Origin: Pisolithus tinctorius
Taxonomy: Eukaryota > Basidiomycota > Agaricomycetes > Boletales > Pisolithaceae
Length of the DNA stretch: 64,000 bases
Direction of reading: 5' to 3'
Assembly (NCBI GenBank): GCA_024663395.1
Contig: JANFAH010000028.1
Coordinates: 372,001 to 436,000 of the forward strand
The translations under genes and the position numbers were made by a program. Each line of letters begins with the position of its first letter. Within the stretch, counting starts at the first letter, position 1. Under the pieces are notes generated by a model that was not told the DNA's origin, did no database searches, and saw only the letters and a list, made by a program, of their open reading frames with translations. This document shows, piece by piece, positions 23,934-34,767 of the stretch.

Positions 23934-25361
23934 TCAACGCGCTCTTCGAGAGTGCCGGGGTGTGCGACTGTGGCTGCGCGACCGCTTCGGTTTGGAACGG
24001 ATGTATGAATACGCCGTCCTCGAACGTGAACGAGAGCACGAGCGTGAGGATGATGACGACGACAAGGAAGAAGGGGGTGAGCCACTAGTCGAATATGAAC
24101 ATGAGCGCCTTCGAGCGTGACGCTGCTTCAAGCTGCGGGAATACGACTGGACCGGTATGAATTCATCTTTCAAATGTATGTACGAACCCTTTCGAGTCTG
24201 CGAGCGTGAATGTGAATGACGACGTGAGGGTGATTCACCCTGGGTATGTGGCTGCGCGTGTGGTGAGCTACGAGAGCGCTCAGCTGACGAGCGACGAGAC
24301 TGAATGGCTGGTGGTTCAGGTACCACTGGCTCGGGCTGGAGAGTAGGTAGGGACCGAGTAGACACGATGCTCATTCGAGCAGGTACACGCGATGGTGTGT
24401 CGAACATGCTTCGAGAGGGCGCGGCTGTGGGTGAAAGCGAGCGAGCGGGCAATGGGCCTGTACGAGCCTCGAGCTGGCTTGCCAGCAAAGACCAGTTGTC
24501 GAGACGGTCTCGCAGAGTCCGTCCGGCAACTTCGCACGGGATTTCCAGTCCTGTAGGTAGAACAACACGGCCGTTTACGAGTAGACACTTTCCCGAAGCT
24601 AAATACGACTTGTATGAATGGCAACCAGCCCGAATATGGCCCGAAAGTCCGCAGAAGAAGCAGAACGAATACGAACGGCGGGGTGTACGGCCGTCCGAGG
24701 CTTGTGGTGGCTGCGCGCGCAAACTGTCGACCTTGCAGCTCTTCCAGAGGCCACCGCTCGACCTCAGGACCTCCTTAGCTGTAGACATTAGACTGAGTAC
24801 AGAATACTCTGATGCGTCGTGGTGTTCGAGCACCTCTCGCCTGAACTCTGGAGGGAACCCATACTTGAACATACTGGCCAGGTGGGGCAACGGACCCAGT
24901 AGGTTCTCGAGAGATAACGAAATTCGACGGAAATTGCGATAATATTGCCCTAGGGATGACATTGAGATGACATCTGAACTCGCAAATCCAACCTTTAGGC
25001 TGGCAAGCTCGGTGGCATGACTTCGACTCGTTTCGTCCAATTCTGGGTACTGCTGAGTGATTTCCGAGGTAAAACGAGCCCAATCTCCTTGACTACTACT
25101 GACGAAGTGGGACCAGAGGTCCGCCGATTCGAAAGGCGCATATTTGAGCGCAAATTTGATGCGCGCGAGCCCGTCTGAGAGGCCGAATCCATCACAGAAG
25201 TCGATTATGTCATCAAAATAACTTTGAAGGTCCTCGGGGCGCCCAGAGAAGCTCGGTGCTTCGGGCGAGCCTCGGCACGGAATTTTGAGGCCGAGCATGA
25301 AGATAGTGGGTAACACGAGTGCGAGTGCTTGATATGTGAGTGTGCGCGAGTGGGAAAACAC
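23934..25361 (-). CDS. Gag-like nucleocapsid protein with Arg/Ser-rich tail
   Basis: 475 residues, single frame. Residues about 37-200 form the capsid-like Retrotrans_gag region of fungal Ty3/Gypsy elements (SFSGRPEDLQSYFDDIIDFC, then RIKFALKYAP, then YYRNFRRIS). Residues 234-247 are a CX2CX4HX4C zinc knuckle (C234, C237, H242, C247). After it come the usual gag linker CLLVNGRVVLPTGLEIP and a DRLDNW word. The last about 130 residues are unusually rich in Arg/Ser dipeptides (SRSCSRSRSR, KRSRSHSR), like SR-protein tails. It would package element RNA into particles. Nothing downstream continues as protease or pol. The ATG choice is uncertain: the gag core starts later, and an in-frame Met near residue 22 is an alternative. 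Confidence 0.8.
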   Translation of the reverse strand: MFSHSRTLTYQALALVLPTIFMLGLKIPCRGSPEAPSFSGRPEDLQSYFDDIIDFCDGFGLSDGLARIKFALKYAPFESADLWSHFVSSSQGDWARFTSEITQQYPELDETSRSHATELASLKVGFASSDVISMSSLGQYYRNFRRISLSLENLLGPLPHLASMFKYGFPPEFRREVLEHHDASEYSVLSLMSTAKEVLRSSGGLWKSCKVDSLRAQPPQASDGRTPRRSYSFCFFCGLSGHIRAGCHSYKSYLASGKCLLVNGRVVLPTGLEIPCEVAGRTLRDRLDNWSLLASQLEARTGPLPARSLSPTAAPSRSMFDTPSRVPARMSIVSTRSLPTLQPEPVVPEPPAIQSRRSSAERSRSSPHAQPHTQGESPSRRHSHSRSQTRKGSYIHLKDEFIPVQSYSRSLKQRHARRRSCSYSTSGSPPSSLSSSSSSRSCSRSRSRTAYSYIRSKPKRSRSHSRTPRHSRRAR

Positions 25362-25503
25362 GAAGTTGCGAGCGAAGTGACTGCAAAACGAGGCCGAAAG
25401 GCAAAAATCTGCTGAACTGAGCCTGAAAATTGCGAAAACGAAGCTGGAGACTGAAAAATAAAATCTGGGAAGGGTTGGATGGGTGCCAGGCTAAGACAGA
25501 AGC

Positions 25504-25521
25504 CCCTCGCGGTGGGCTCCA
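25504..25521 (-). other. Candidate primer binding site
   Basis: Two bases inside the right LTR, on the minus strand, lies TGGAGCCCACCGCGAGGG. It begins with the TGG expected to pair with a tRNA 3' CCA. Which tRNA would prime was not determined. Confidence 0.4.
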
Positions 25522-25523
25522 GT

Positions 25524-25882
25524 TGTAGGAAAATAAATTTAAGATGAAGAAGACTGGTAGTTGAGGAGAGTAGGGATATCTGAGGGGAGTGAGTAAGCCA
25601 AAGGGGCTTCTATAACCTGGGCAAGGATCCTGATAGTCGTCTGAAGGCTTCTAGGGCTGTCTGGGTGCAGGGAAACGACCTGCTCGAGCTCGTCTCTCGT
25701 CTGTGGTAACTCGTCTATTCTATTGTAAGGAAAACTAACTATGCCAGTCACTAGGTAGTGCTGACTAAGCAACAGAAAAGCGAAATTCTAAGAACAAGTA
25801 GCAGAGGGATAGCTAGAACAAAAATAAAGTAAGATCATCAAAATAAAACAATTCCCCCAGTAGGGAAATTACATTCCCTACA
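25524..25882 (-). repeat. LTR, right copy (5' LTR in element sense)
   Basis: 359 bp, same ends and length as the left copy, followed by the CCGT target duplication at 25,883-25,886. Confidence 0.85.
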
Positions 25883-27054
25883 CCGTGAAAAGCATACTCA
25901 GCGGTGGTCGGTTCTCACTGAATACCAAACGTAGCCCCCACTCCCAGAGGAAGAATGCAGAGAGTCGAGAGCTACAGGAGGAGAGAGATGCGGAATCCGG
26001 TGATGAATGTAACTTCTATTTGGTAATGCAAATCCAGTCATTTGGGCGACATTTACTAACTGTTGCGACAGGCCGAAGTGCGAAGGCTGTTTAAGGAGAA
26101 ACTCAATTTTACTCAAGATGTCGAGTTTGTCACCCGTGATTCAGCAGATCCCATCGACGTCCATTCATATGAATTTGAGGATGGACCCGGCCCTGATTCT
26201 GATGTGCTAGTCTTTGATATGATGCGTAATGCTAACTCCCCATGGAATAGCGCCATAATTGATCTCCTTCTCCAAGAGCTGCGTACACGGTCAACGGAAG
26301 AGAACTGGCCAACAGTGCGCTCGGAACGCTATCTCAGAGCACTACTTGTGGATCGCTACAAGCGACTAAGGATGACATGGAGGAAGGCCCAACCAAAGTT
26401 GACCAAGCACGGTATCGTCGAAACACCAGCTGAAACGGAGGCACGGTTGATAGAGGAGAGAGAAGAAGTTTTGAAACTGAGTCGTCGGACTACCCGCCGT
26501 CGCAATGTAAGCTACATTTTTCACTGATACTGGCTTGTCTGTATATTTTTGGCTTATGGTTTTGTGGCTAGAAATTCACGCGCAGAGCAACTATTCTTGA
26601 ACACATCGTGAAATTGAAGACCGATGAGGGTGATGCTGACGCTGCGGCTTGGACGTGGCTGCAAGACCTTGTCCTACGCCTCGGTGAACATGGTGCGAGT
26701 TCAGAAGAGAGTGATGTCGAGAATGAGGTGGAGGGGGTACTTCGCGTCAAGAATATGAAATGGCGACGTCACATCGAGCGGGAGCTTGACATTGTGGACC
26801 TTCAGCGGTTCCTTGACGTTGACACTTTTTCACCACAGGGGTCTCGGCCGATGAGAAGAATTCGTGCACCCGGAAATTGCGAGAGTGGCAGGACGCCAGT
26901 TAAAGGTCTACCGATTGCTTTATATGATGACGCTTGGATTAAGGGGCTCAGCCAGCGACAGTTGGAAGCACTGGAGGTCTCTCCGGTAAACTTCCCGTGG
27001 ATGAAGGTGGCAGTAGTCTAATAGTCAATGCCTACATAGTACTATAAACAGATC

Positions 27055-28996
27055 GCTGGTGGGCGACAGGTGGGCGATGAACGGGTGACCAGCGGGCAAT
27101 TCATATAAACCATACATTGTACTTTACAATTCAATCAATATTTCGTCCTCCTCCCAAACTTCAAAATTAGGCAGAGTATTTATTGTTCGTGCATATTTGG
27201 AATCTTGGTCAACACACGAACATAGTTCATTCTTGATGTTTTGTTGAGGTCACAATGTGAAGATGAAATCGGAAGTTTGCACGCACATTCAAACCACTAC
27301 CAAACTTGAAGCTAAAATTGACGTTCCGACGCCGTCGATACATGTGCGTAAACTTGAAGTATTGGTAAACATCGAGGCGTTCACGAAAACTTCAAGTTTC
27401 GCCTTCGAAAAATTGTTGAATTAATTTTCAAGTGCAGTCTTTACATTTTCTACTACATTAAGACCTGTCCTTAACTCTCCAAAATCCGTTGTGAGAGGGA
27501 TTCAATGGCATTTGTATCAAATGAAATCCCCGTTTGAGATCCTTTTTTTAACACACACAAGCCTCACGCAAGGGACTAGAAATTCCGATCACAACACTCC
27601 TCCTCCTCGTTGGCATGGGCCAAAGTCATTCCAACTGGTGATATTATTGATCAGGTTTCTGTCAGCCTCTTCCGTTGCTAGCCGCCATGCATCCCTCACA
27701 GTTTAAAAGGCGATGGAAACTGTTATCTGCCCCCCACTACTAGTTGGCCATGGATCTTGCTCTCCAATTCATATTGCAACTCACTCTCTTCGCCAACCTA
27801 CGCGCAGTCGACGACTATGCTCACGTCCTAGCAAATTTGGTTGAGTACTGGGAATGGGATATTGATGCGGTATTTCATTCCCTCTTCCTGTATCTGCGAT
27901 GTTCTCATTTGTGTACAGTATCGAAGCTACCTGAAGTATGCCAACATCACTACGTGCATTGCTCTTACCATGACACCATCCATACAGCCCAAATGTTCGT
28001 ACCGACAACACTTACATAGTCCTATTTGCACTTGTGTTTCTCACCATGGCGGAGTGGATGCACTTGCTTTATGGTAGGCTGACCCCCGGGGAGTTACGGG
28101 TAAGGCACCATTCTCTCACCCACGGATTCATGTTGGTAGAGCCGTGTAGGATCGTATCTATGCCATGGGACACCGTACTTTTGCCATTTTCGCTGCCATC
28201 CCTCACCTGGGCGTGCTCATCATCCGCAACGTCGAAATCATAGCAATAGCAGGCTCCCCTGTTCTTGCATGTGGTTTCATAGTGGCGAGCATGTTCCCAG
28301 CGCTGTTATTCCCACTGATACTGTCAGGTGCACAGAAAATACAAGAGTGGATTGGCAATAGAAGGAGACAGCCTGCACCTGAGTGTAATGGAACTGAGGA
28401 CACATCCACGAGAGTGACGGGTCATTCTGAGAGTCAGCAGGTACGAGTGAAACCTATGCACCTTGATGTTCATTGATGTGACGGCCAGGGCATGCATATC
28501 GCTGATGACATCGAGTCTTCGGTTTGTCACGATCAACATCTCTGTTCGTTTGAGGGACAGAGTAGACTTGATCCAGTGACTGAGGAACGCGATTGACGTC
28601 GTCACCTCATTGGCATTCTGTCTTGCCCATCATCTGTCTCATACCAACTTGTGTTGGAGCAGAGAAGATACGAATTCAAGGTATACCGTTCTTCCATTAT
28701 ACCCTGCGTTCGATAGACAGAACTACTTCGTATCCCAGATTCCCTATTTGTTTCGTTCAGTGTATACCTACATGCGCAATACTTATGTTAGCGGTTTCTT
28801 CAATGAGCCAACCTTTATTACGAGTGCTCGGCAAGTGAAATCCGTAGATTTACCATATGTCTAGCCTGGCAAAGCGGAGACATTGCTTGTTGTTTGACTG
28901 TTTGGGTGTAATCAAACCCCAGCGCTCACGAGTGGTCTAGTTGTCCTGGTCCTATGTGCTCCAACAACCTTTGCAGCACCAGTGCATGCCAGACAT
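27055..28996 (-). repeat. Right inverted arm of the 23-kb unit
   Basis: Reverse complement of the left arm, without the 1-kb foldback insertion. On the plus strand it contains broken hydrophobic frames (27,748-28,019; IVLFALVFLTMAEWMHLLY near 28,015; 28,165-28,476 with IPHLGVLIIRNVEIIAI; 28,610-28,864). These could be exons of a former multi-span membrane protein of about 300 residues. An in-frame TGA after DRVDLIQ (near 28,580) is shared by both arms, so the gene was already broken when the arms were last made identical. I cannot name the family. The inner end is a 'gtgggcgat' short tandem repeat. Confidence 0.85.
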
Positions 28997-30299
28997 TATT
29001 CTCTATCCGTCAACGTTGACCCCCGCTGGATAAAACTGAAGGCTAGTACACATGGATCGATGAAGAACACCTGTCCTCTGGTCTTGCTACCATCAGTGCA
29101 ACTGTAGACTTCAATCTCCTCTTTCTCCGCCTCACTATCGATTCAATATCTCACTATTGCTTTCGATCTCAACATACTTTCTCGTTCGTGTGTATGCGCA
29201 TTATCAAATATACCATTCTTGCATGTTATTGCTCTTATCAAAGATTGTACAGAAACCAAATCTTCGCAGCGAGAATGCCTCCCACGGAATGACTTGGACA
29301 ATTAGTCAAATGATAACCGGTAGTCAGTCAATTAAGGATCAATGGGTGCGCATTAGGCTTATGTACCTTGTGGCGTGCTGGCACGGTCGGTAGCCACCGA
29401 CAGTACAAACTATGATTGATGACACCGACACCTCTCTACATGCGAACACCAGCGAAAGTTTCATTCCAGCGACCAAAAAACACGATCGAGGTCGTTACTT
29501 TGGCGGTATGAACACCTGTCTTATGTTTCGTTGTCAAAGCAGGGCTGACAATCTTGAGTTGTGTCGTACTTGTTGTCTGCGGTGGGTGAGGATGTTACTT
29601 CGTGATTCCGCCGTGCTTGAGATTAAGTGGGGTGGACGGTGTATGCAGGATGTCCCGTTTCGTTGTTTATGAACATACCTCAAACGCACGTGACAGATCT
29701 ACATAGCTCCATCGATTGATCAGATGGCGCAGTTTCCTGTGTAGATCCTGAAACCACCTTGAGCATGGCACTCCGATGAAACTAGACTGAATATGAGGTG
29801 CCCACTGATCGGGCCGTCCTTAAGAGCGGTCACATGCATGACGCGTGCCCATCAACCAGTGCTTACCTTCTGCATAAAAGCCATTCTTATGCACAACGGA
29901 GCTAATTGCCCCTCACACAGCCATCGCAACGAAACAACCCCTTCGCTTATCATGTCTTCAGTTGCCTTCCGTCGTGTTCAGAGAACGCATATCCGAGCAT
30001 ACCCACCAACTCTGATGATGGTGACTGGAGCGTTGCCCAGCGTGGGTGTGGTCCGTCGTTGGTGGTGCCCAACTTCGATACTCTCTCCATGTCCAAGGAT
30101 GCCGCACATACAAGCTTCCAACGTTCGCATTCTAAGGCAGTCTGGAGGGACTTGACGGTAGCCCCAGCACGGTCGTCCGGGTGTCCCAAGATGTCACCGC
30201 TAGGTAAGTAGGCTCTGCCTGATGGTAACGAGCCATTCATCGCTGATGTCGGCGACCTTTTAGCAGCAAGTCCCAGCAGAGTGGTATCTTGAAAGATGA
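28997..30299. other. No firm gene
   Basis: Open frames on both strands at 29,906-30,240 overlap each other without a recognisable domain. CpG frequency is normal, in contrast to the outside of the left arm. No repeat was recognised. Confidence 0.35.
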
Positions 30300-32540
30300 C
30301 GAATGTTTTATCCGACGGCGGTGTTGTTTGTCTTCCGTGTCATTTGCTGCTTAATGGACAGGTTGTGGTGCTCCTGCCGGATGCGACAAGCGCTTTGGCT
30401 CAGACTGATTGAGGGGGATGTGGACGACGACGTGTGGCTTTGGGTCGACGGCGATGAAGAGTGGCTGCGATCCGAGGAACCACTTGGGTGTAAGTATTAT
30501 GATTGGATGCTTACGGAAGATGATTGGGTCAGCGCTGAGTCAGCTCTGCGCCGTCGCAGCGATATCCACCGTAACTGCCAGAAACCAAAGAGTGCGCAGT
30601 GCTACACCCAAATAGCGCCTTTGCGCCATTGCCTGGTTAATCGCCAGCTCCAAAGAGGTGGCAGAGCTGTTCACCTCTCACGGCTGTACTGTCCCCACGT
30701 TCAGGACTCCACGCATAGCATTTACTCTCAATGGTATCGTTGGCAAGTACTGGGACGGGTTTCCATCTCAAACCAGTGCCTGGGAGGATGCCGTCGCGAA
30801 AGCCAAGGAGGATGGGTGCATATGCTCTCCAGCGCATTGTTGTGGTATGCAGCAGTGGTTCAATATGATCGTTTGGTTAGAGGAAAAAGCTCCCATCTTG
30901 GAGGTGGATTACGAATCCTGCGAGCACTGTCGGTCCTTGTAAGTCTAGCTCCACATCACATCTTTTTGCCTTGGTGTGACTGACTACTTGCAAGGGTCAG
31001 GTCACGGTACAAGGACATAACTACTCAACACGCGGTGATTTTGGATGTCTCGCTGCTGGAAGCCTTTTTCTCCTACTGTTCCGGTTTCTGCGGAGTAGAA
31101 CACGCCCTGTATCGTCTAAGTCCAACAGTAAAGCGAATGATGGACGAAAAACTAGAACCCTTGATGAAGGAACATACTTTGGACATGCGATATCTCCCAT
31201 GTGTCAACAAATACCCGCGTCCCTTGCGGAAGCATGTTGCGCGGCTATCTTGTGTACCACCTGATGACTCAGAGTAGGGGTTGGAGGACATTGAAGTTCC
31301 CGATAACATCCTTGATGGCGCACATGACCCTTGGGAGGTACTAGGCCTAACTGCGATGGTTGCTCTCGGTGGCGATGACGAAACGGACACGGTTCTGCAT
31401 GACCGGCAATGGCACAGCGACTTTTCGTCCTTCCTGCGCACCTTCCTTACATGTTTTGATATGCCCGTGCTCCCCCGCCTGTCTTCTACGGGCGTCAGGC
31501 TTTGCCATGAACTTGACCAGGGATATTCTGAAGAATGTCTCTATAGCATGTGCAGCGTAGGCGATGACCTTGACTGGGTCCCCTCTGACCAAGATGGCCG
31601 ACATCTGCGCCACAGTACTGTGGTCTTCGTTGCTGTAGCAATATTCCTTCGGAGCAACGAAATCGGTGTCTCTACCTGTCCCAAGTGCCGAGCGATCTGT
31701 ATAAAGTCCTTGGCCGATACATCGTCATCCGTGGGCTTCGAAGTAATAGATTCTGGTAATGACACAGAGGGCGGAAGCGTGCCCCCATCACTCCAGGGGT
31801 CCTTGGAAGTCAGCGATCAGGAACCTGCGGGGATGGAGGCATTCACGACCATGCTACGCAGCCCTACCCTTTTGAAAGACGAGGTGGAGTTGCGAGTGGT
31901 TGCGGAACTCTTCAAATTGGTCTGTCTACTGATTGTCTTGCGTGGCGCTTTCACTTAACAAATTCATTACCAGAGGAAGTACCTTGACTCTCGTGGTTTG
32001 AATGCATCCAACTGTTTCCGCCGTTCGGGTGGTGACAATAGCCCATGTCTTGAGTCCGTCATACTCACTCGATTCCGAAGTGCCTCGCGACTAACTAGGA
32101 ATGCAAGGGAAAGCACCTTACTAAGGCGTTTACCGGAAAACAGTAGCTCCTCGGGGCTACCCAAGTCAGACAAGGTGGAGGAAATAAAGCAAAGACTTCT
32201 TGATATGCTCGGTAAGTCAACGGCCATGGACCGCTCTTGTTCATGCGATCTGACATAACTAGGAGAGCTTAGTTTACCTTGCAAACGCTTGCCATGGTCT
32301 ACCCTGGAGCAAGAGCTAGAGAAAAATGGGTATGCATTAGTCAATTGGCCTACTGGAGTTCGGAAATGCGGGAACAAAGGAATCCATGACCTGAGTGCAG
32401 TGGATGTTAACAAACTCTACGATGCTATTACGTGTCCAGACGAAACTCGCCGTCTGCATATTCGTCGCTGCCCATCAGCATTGACAGGTATTTGTGGCGA
32501 ATCTCACCGCTACGTTTGCTTATTTCAATCATACTAGTCG
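30300..32540 (+). pseudogene. Decayed multi-exon gene, mobile-element-type hypothetical family
   Basis: Plus-strand pieces in changing frames. A start MTNVLSDGGVVCLPCHLLLN runs into GQVVVLLPDATSALAQTD and a TGA. Next are IAFTLNGIVGKYWDGFPSQ with SAWEDAVAKAKEDG, then a frame from 31,035 broken by an in-frame TAG at 31,275-31,277 before LEDIEVPDNILDGAHD. After an intron near 32,210-32,265 comes LPWSTLEQELEKNGYALVNW with a DLSAVDVNKLYDAI word. The last block matches a C-terminal block I know as a very abundant, uncharacterised mushroom family. At least two stops and several frame changes not explained by introns indicate decay. Function unknown. Confidence 0.4.
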
Positions 32541-32944
32541 TGCCAGTACAGCCAGTAGAATGCACCCCACCTGTTGCATCGCGTTCAAAGCGCCTCACAG
32601 AAGCACACGGTTTGCACGGTCAGCCATCGAAAAGAACTAGGTTCGAGGACATGACTAGTAAAGTCATGCAACTGAGCCTGAGCGAAAGCCGGGGGATGGG
32701 GCGACTGGTCCATAAGCCTTGCATTGTTGTTGCGCCGTTATACTTGGCAACTACGTGTAACCTACGTGTCGTCTTAAAATGTGCCGGAGGCCTTGTGTGT
32801 ACTATAAAGAATCGAATGGATCTATCGTGAACAGCTCGAAAGAGAACTCTGATGTATCACGTGGGCGGACGCAACCTTGTAATCCCCCTATACTACTTAT
32901 CGTAGCTCGTTTCAATACCCCAATGACAACTTGCAGTTCCCCCT

Positions 32945-34161
32945 CGCCAAATGAAACATGCCGATATTTTATCGATTCCGCGAAGCGCAAGCCGCCAAAC
33001 TCGGCCTCGGTACGCGGGCAGACCGACGGCCTAAGATGGCGAGCGCGTGCAACAGCTTATTATTGTACGAGTGTACGAACGATGGCCACGCGCGGAAGAA
33101 TTTTGAGAGAGAGATAAGCTGGAAGGTCTCAAAATACAAAATGGTGCGTGGGTGGTGAGTGTCGCTGTCTCATCTATCCGGGCGACTGACCGAACTGTAC
33201 GGCCGGATTAACGGATTACGAAGTGTGGAATCTGAACGACGAGACAAGCTGTTGAACGAGAAGAGGCATCGAAAAAATCAAGTTATTGCGTGCGAACAGG
33301 AGGAACGTTGCGATGGGAAGAAGGTACTGGGGACGAAAGGATACAAGTACGTGCATATCCTTTTTCTCAGTGTGTTCACAATCACGTTCCGCTAGTATGC
33401 TGACGCTACTCACGCCAATAAAGGCCTTCCCGCCGTACGTGAACGCTTCCAGGGCAAGATAATGTTGCATTCAATTATTATAAGAAGACCGTGAACCAGG
33501 GACCGGCATACCACAGCGACTTAGATGAGAGATAGCGTTGATAGCTTACTGGTATATGAGCAAATGGTCGAAGAGGCGGGTATGTTGTTTCCACGTTTGC
33601 CTGGTGGTGATGTATAGACGACGGTCTGTTACACAGAATAGAAAGAAAGGTGCGAACGCGTACGAGATACTTTGGGTCTCCCACTGGGCAAGTCAATACT
33701 GCAATTTTGAAGTGTCGCGTGGCGTATCTGTATCGGCGGGGTCATCATCTTCGGGCCAGTCGACGCGAAAGCTGCCACCAACACCCTCTCCACCCCACCC
33801 AGACCATTCGCCCTAACAAGAAAAATGGAACACGTCCGATGTTGCAGACACAGATGCGGGTCTAAATGCTCGTGACCCAGATACAAAGGATACGGAATGA
33901 ATGCAAGCCAAGATATCCAAAACGGTCCCTTCGACGGCTTCCATTGCTTCTGATTCTACATATACATCTAATTCAGCGCAAGACACGAATGGAATGTCAC
34001 GTACTCCACTCGCAGCTTTGTATATTCTGTTCCTCACCCCTGAAGCGCGGACGCTGCCGACGCCACCTACCAGAGCAAAAACGCAGGAGGTGTTGCTGAG
34101 ATTATGAAGGGAAGCACTGGTACAAGAGTTTTTTGGTGCAGGTGCAGAAGGTGTAGTGTGA
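32945..34161 (+). pseudogene. ISY1: Full-length decayed copy of splicing factor gene ISY1
   Basis: ISY1 is a core pre-mRNA splicing factor (NineTeen complex/spliceosome), normally single copy. Here its protein can be followed end to end in broken frames: YRFREAQAAKLGLGTRADRR; EREISWKVSK; AGLTDYEVWNLNDE; KLLNEKRHRKNQVIA; DGKKVLGTKGYKY; KGLPAVRERFQ; NYYKKTVNQGPAYHSDLDE; LLVYEQMVEEA; a variable acidic linker; and the C-terminus LTPE...LPTPPTRAKTQEVLLRL, then EALVQEFFGAG with TGA at 34,159-34,161. Frameshifts lie near 33,245 and 33,533, stops near 33,815, 33,900 and 34,107, and the acceptor before AGLTDYEV reads 'tac' where 'tag' is expected. Introns are retained (for example about 33,350-33,400 and 33,580-33,637), so this is a DNA-level duplicate, not a retrocopy. 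The working gene must be elsewhere. Confidence 0.75.
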
Positions 34162-34767
34162 AATATCCCCTCAGTTTAACCACGTCTACCACATAACACC
34201 TCACCCTCCTGAGTGCCCAGCGTGCCTCATACAGAGTAATGACAGCTTCGACGAGCGAAGGATCGTGTAGGCATACAGATCTGATGGATGGTCATTGTTT
34301 GATGGTCGTGATGGGTCGATCGATGACGGTGCGCCCTCAGGTGGTCGAACGGGTCATCGTAAACTCTCGGTTGTTACAAGATGTTGACTTTCCATTCTTT
34401 CTGCTAACAACATCTACCAATAACCTATTGCTTTGGCTTGCTCTCGGAATTTCCCTTGACACCTGTAGGGGTACTTGGTTGACAAAAAGGTACATGGCAT
34501 CGACAGCTAACGTCGTCCACCTCAGGGGGCTTTTCCCATAGTCAGAATTATGCCCCTGAGGCTTCATGAGCCTTCGGGGAATCAGACTAATTACCCTTGT
34601 TCTGTATGCTTCATCATCATCAGTACATGTGATAGTTCCAGAGTTTGAGAGTGTCATTGGTGCTGATTTGTTTGCGGACTCGGATGAGTAGACTAGCAGC
34701 TTGTAGCTTTGGAATTGTTTCTTGGAAGCTACTACATAGACAACCACACCGGCTAGTCCGTTGAGCT
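34162..34767. other. Intergenic, upstream region of the Zn2Cys6 gene
   Basis: No gene recognised. It includes an imperfect hairpin near 34,548-34,580 (cccctgaggctt...agccttcgggg). Presumably holds the promoter of the gene starting at 34,768, but no clear TATA box was seen. Confidence 0.4.

Larger units (their letters stand above)
21472..25882 (-). mobile_element. Gag-only (non-autonomous) LTR retrotransposon, Ty3/Gypsy-like
   Basis: Two 359-bp direct repeats (21,472-21,830 and 25,524-25,882) beginning TGTAGG and ending CCTACA bound a 3.69-kb interior. The four bases CCGT at 21,468-21,471 recur at 25,883-25,886, a target-site duplication. The repeats differ at only two positions by eye, so insertion is recent. 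The interior, read on the minus strand, has one gag-like gene (25,361-23,934) and then an array of about 155-bp repeats in place of pol. I see no reverse transcriptase, RNase H or integrase, so mobility would need another element's enzymes. Confidence 0.85.
19674..27021 (+). pseudogene. Coiled-coil hypothetical gene split by an LTR retroelement
   Basis: Many exons from ATG 19,674. An acidic start (QQDDSLFDE) is followed by RWSEPPETAPEARAIMPRLK, then long coiled-coil exons (YEKHRVINQLRGRVRQLKE; VEIENQKRKVMELQ; LKERDLEFAEKLKERDKAF). Next is an acidic/Pro-rich piece (TPEPQTPGPQGDIPPQVLQF). The retroelement at 21,472-25,882 sits inside this last exon: without it and one copy of the CCGT duplication the frame reads straight through as IESTVKSILSGGRFS. 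The C-terminal exons follow, with FVTRDSADPIDVHSYEF, NSPWNSAIIDLLLQEL, SERYLRALLVDRYKRLRMTW and LYDDAWIKGLSQRQLEAL, with stop TAA at 27,021. The family is common in mushroom genomes but I know no function. As it stands translation would end a few codons into the LTR. It abuts the right inverted arm. Confidence 0.65.

Noticed and set aside
5812..28996. Classical CACTA termini and 2-3 bp target duplication
   Set aside because: The arm ends read ATGTCTGG/CCAGACAT with no CACTA; a shared AT could be a 2-bp duplication but is too short to trust.
29950..30240. Minus-strand 96-codon frame and overlapping plus-strand frames
   Set aside because: Two strands open over the same bases with no domain on either; cannot choose, so not called.
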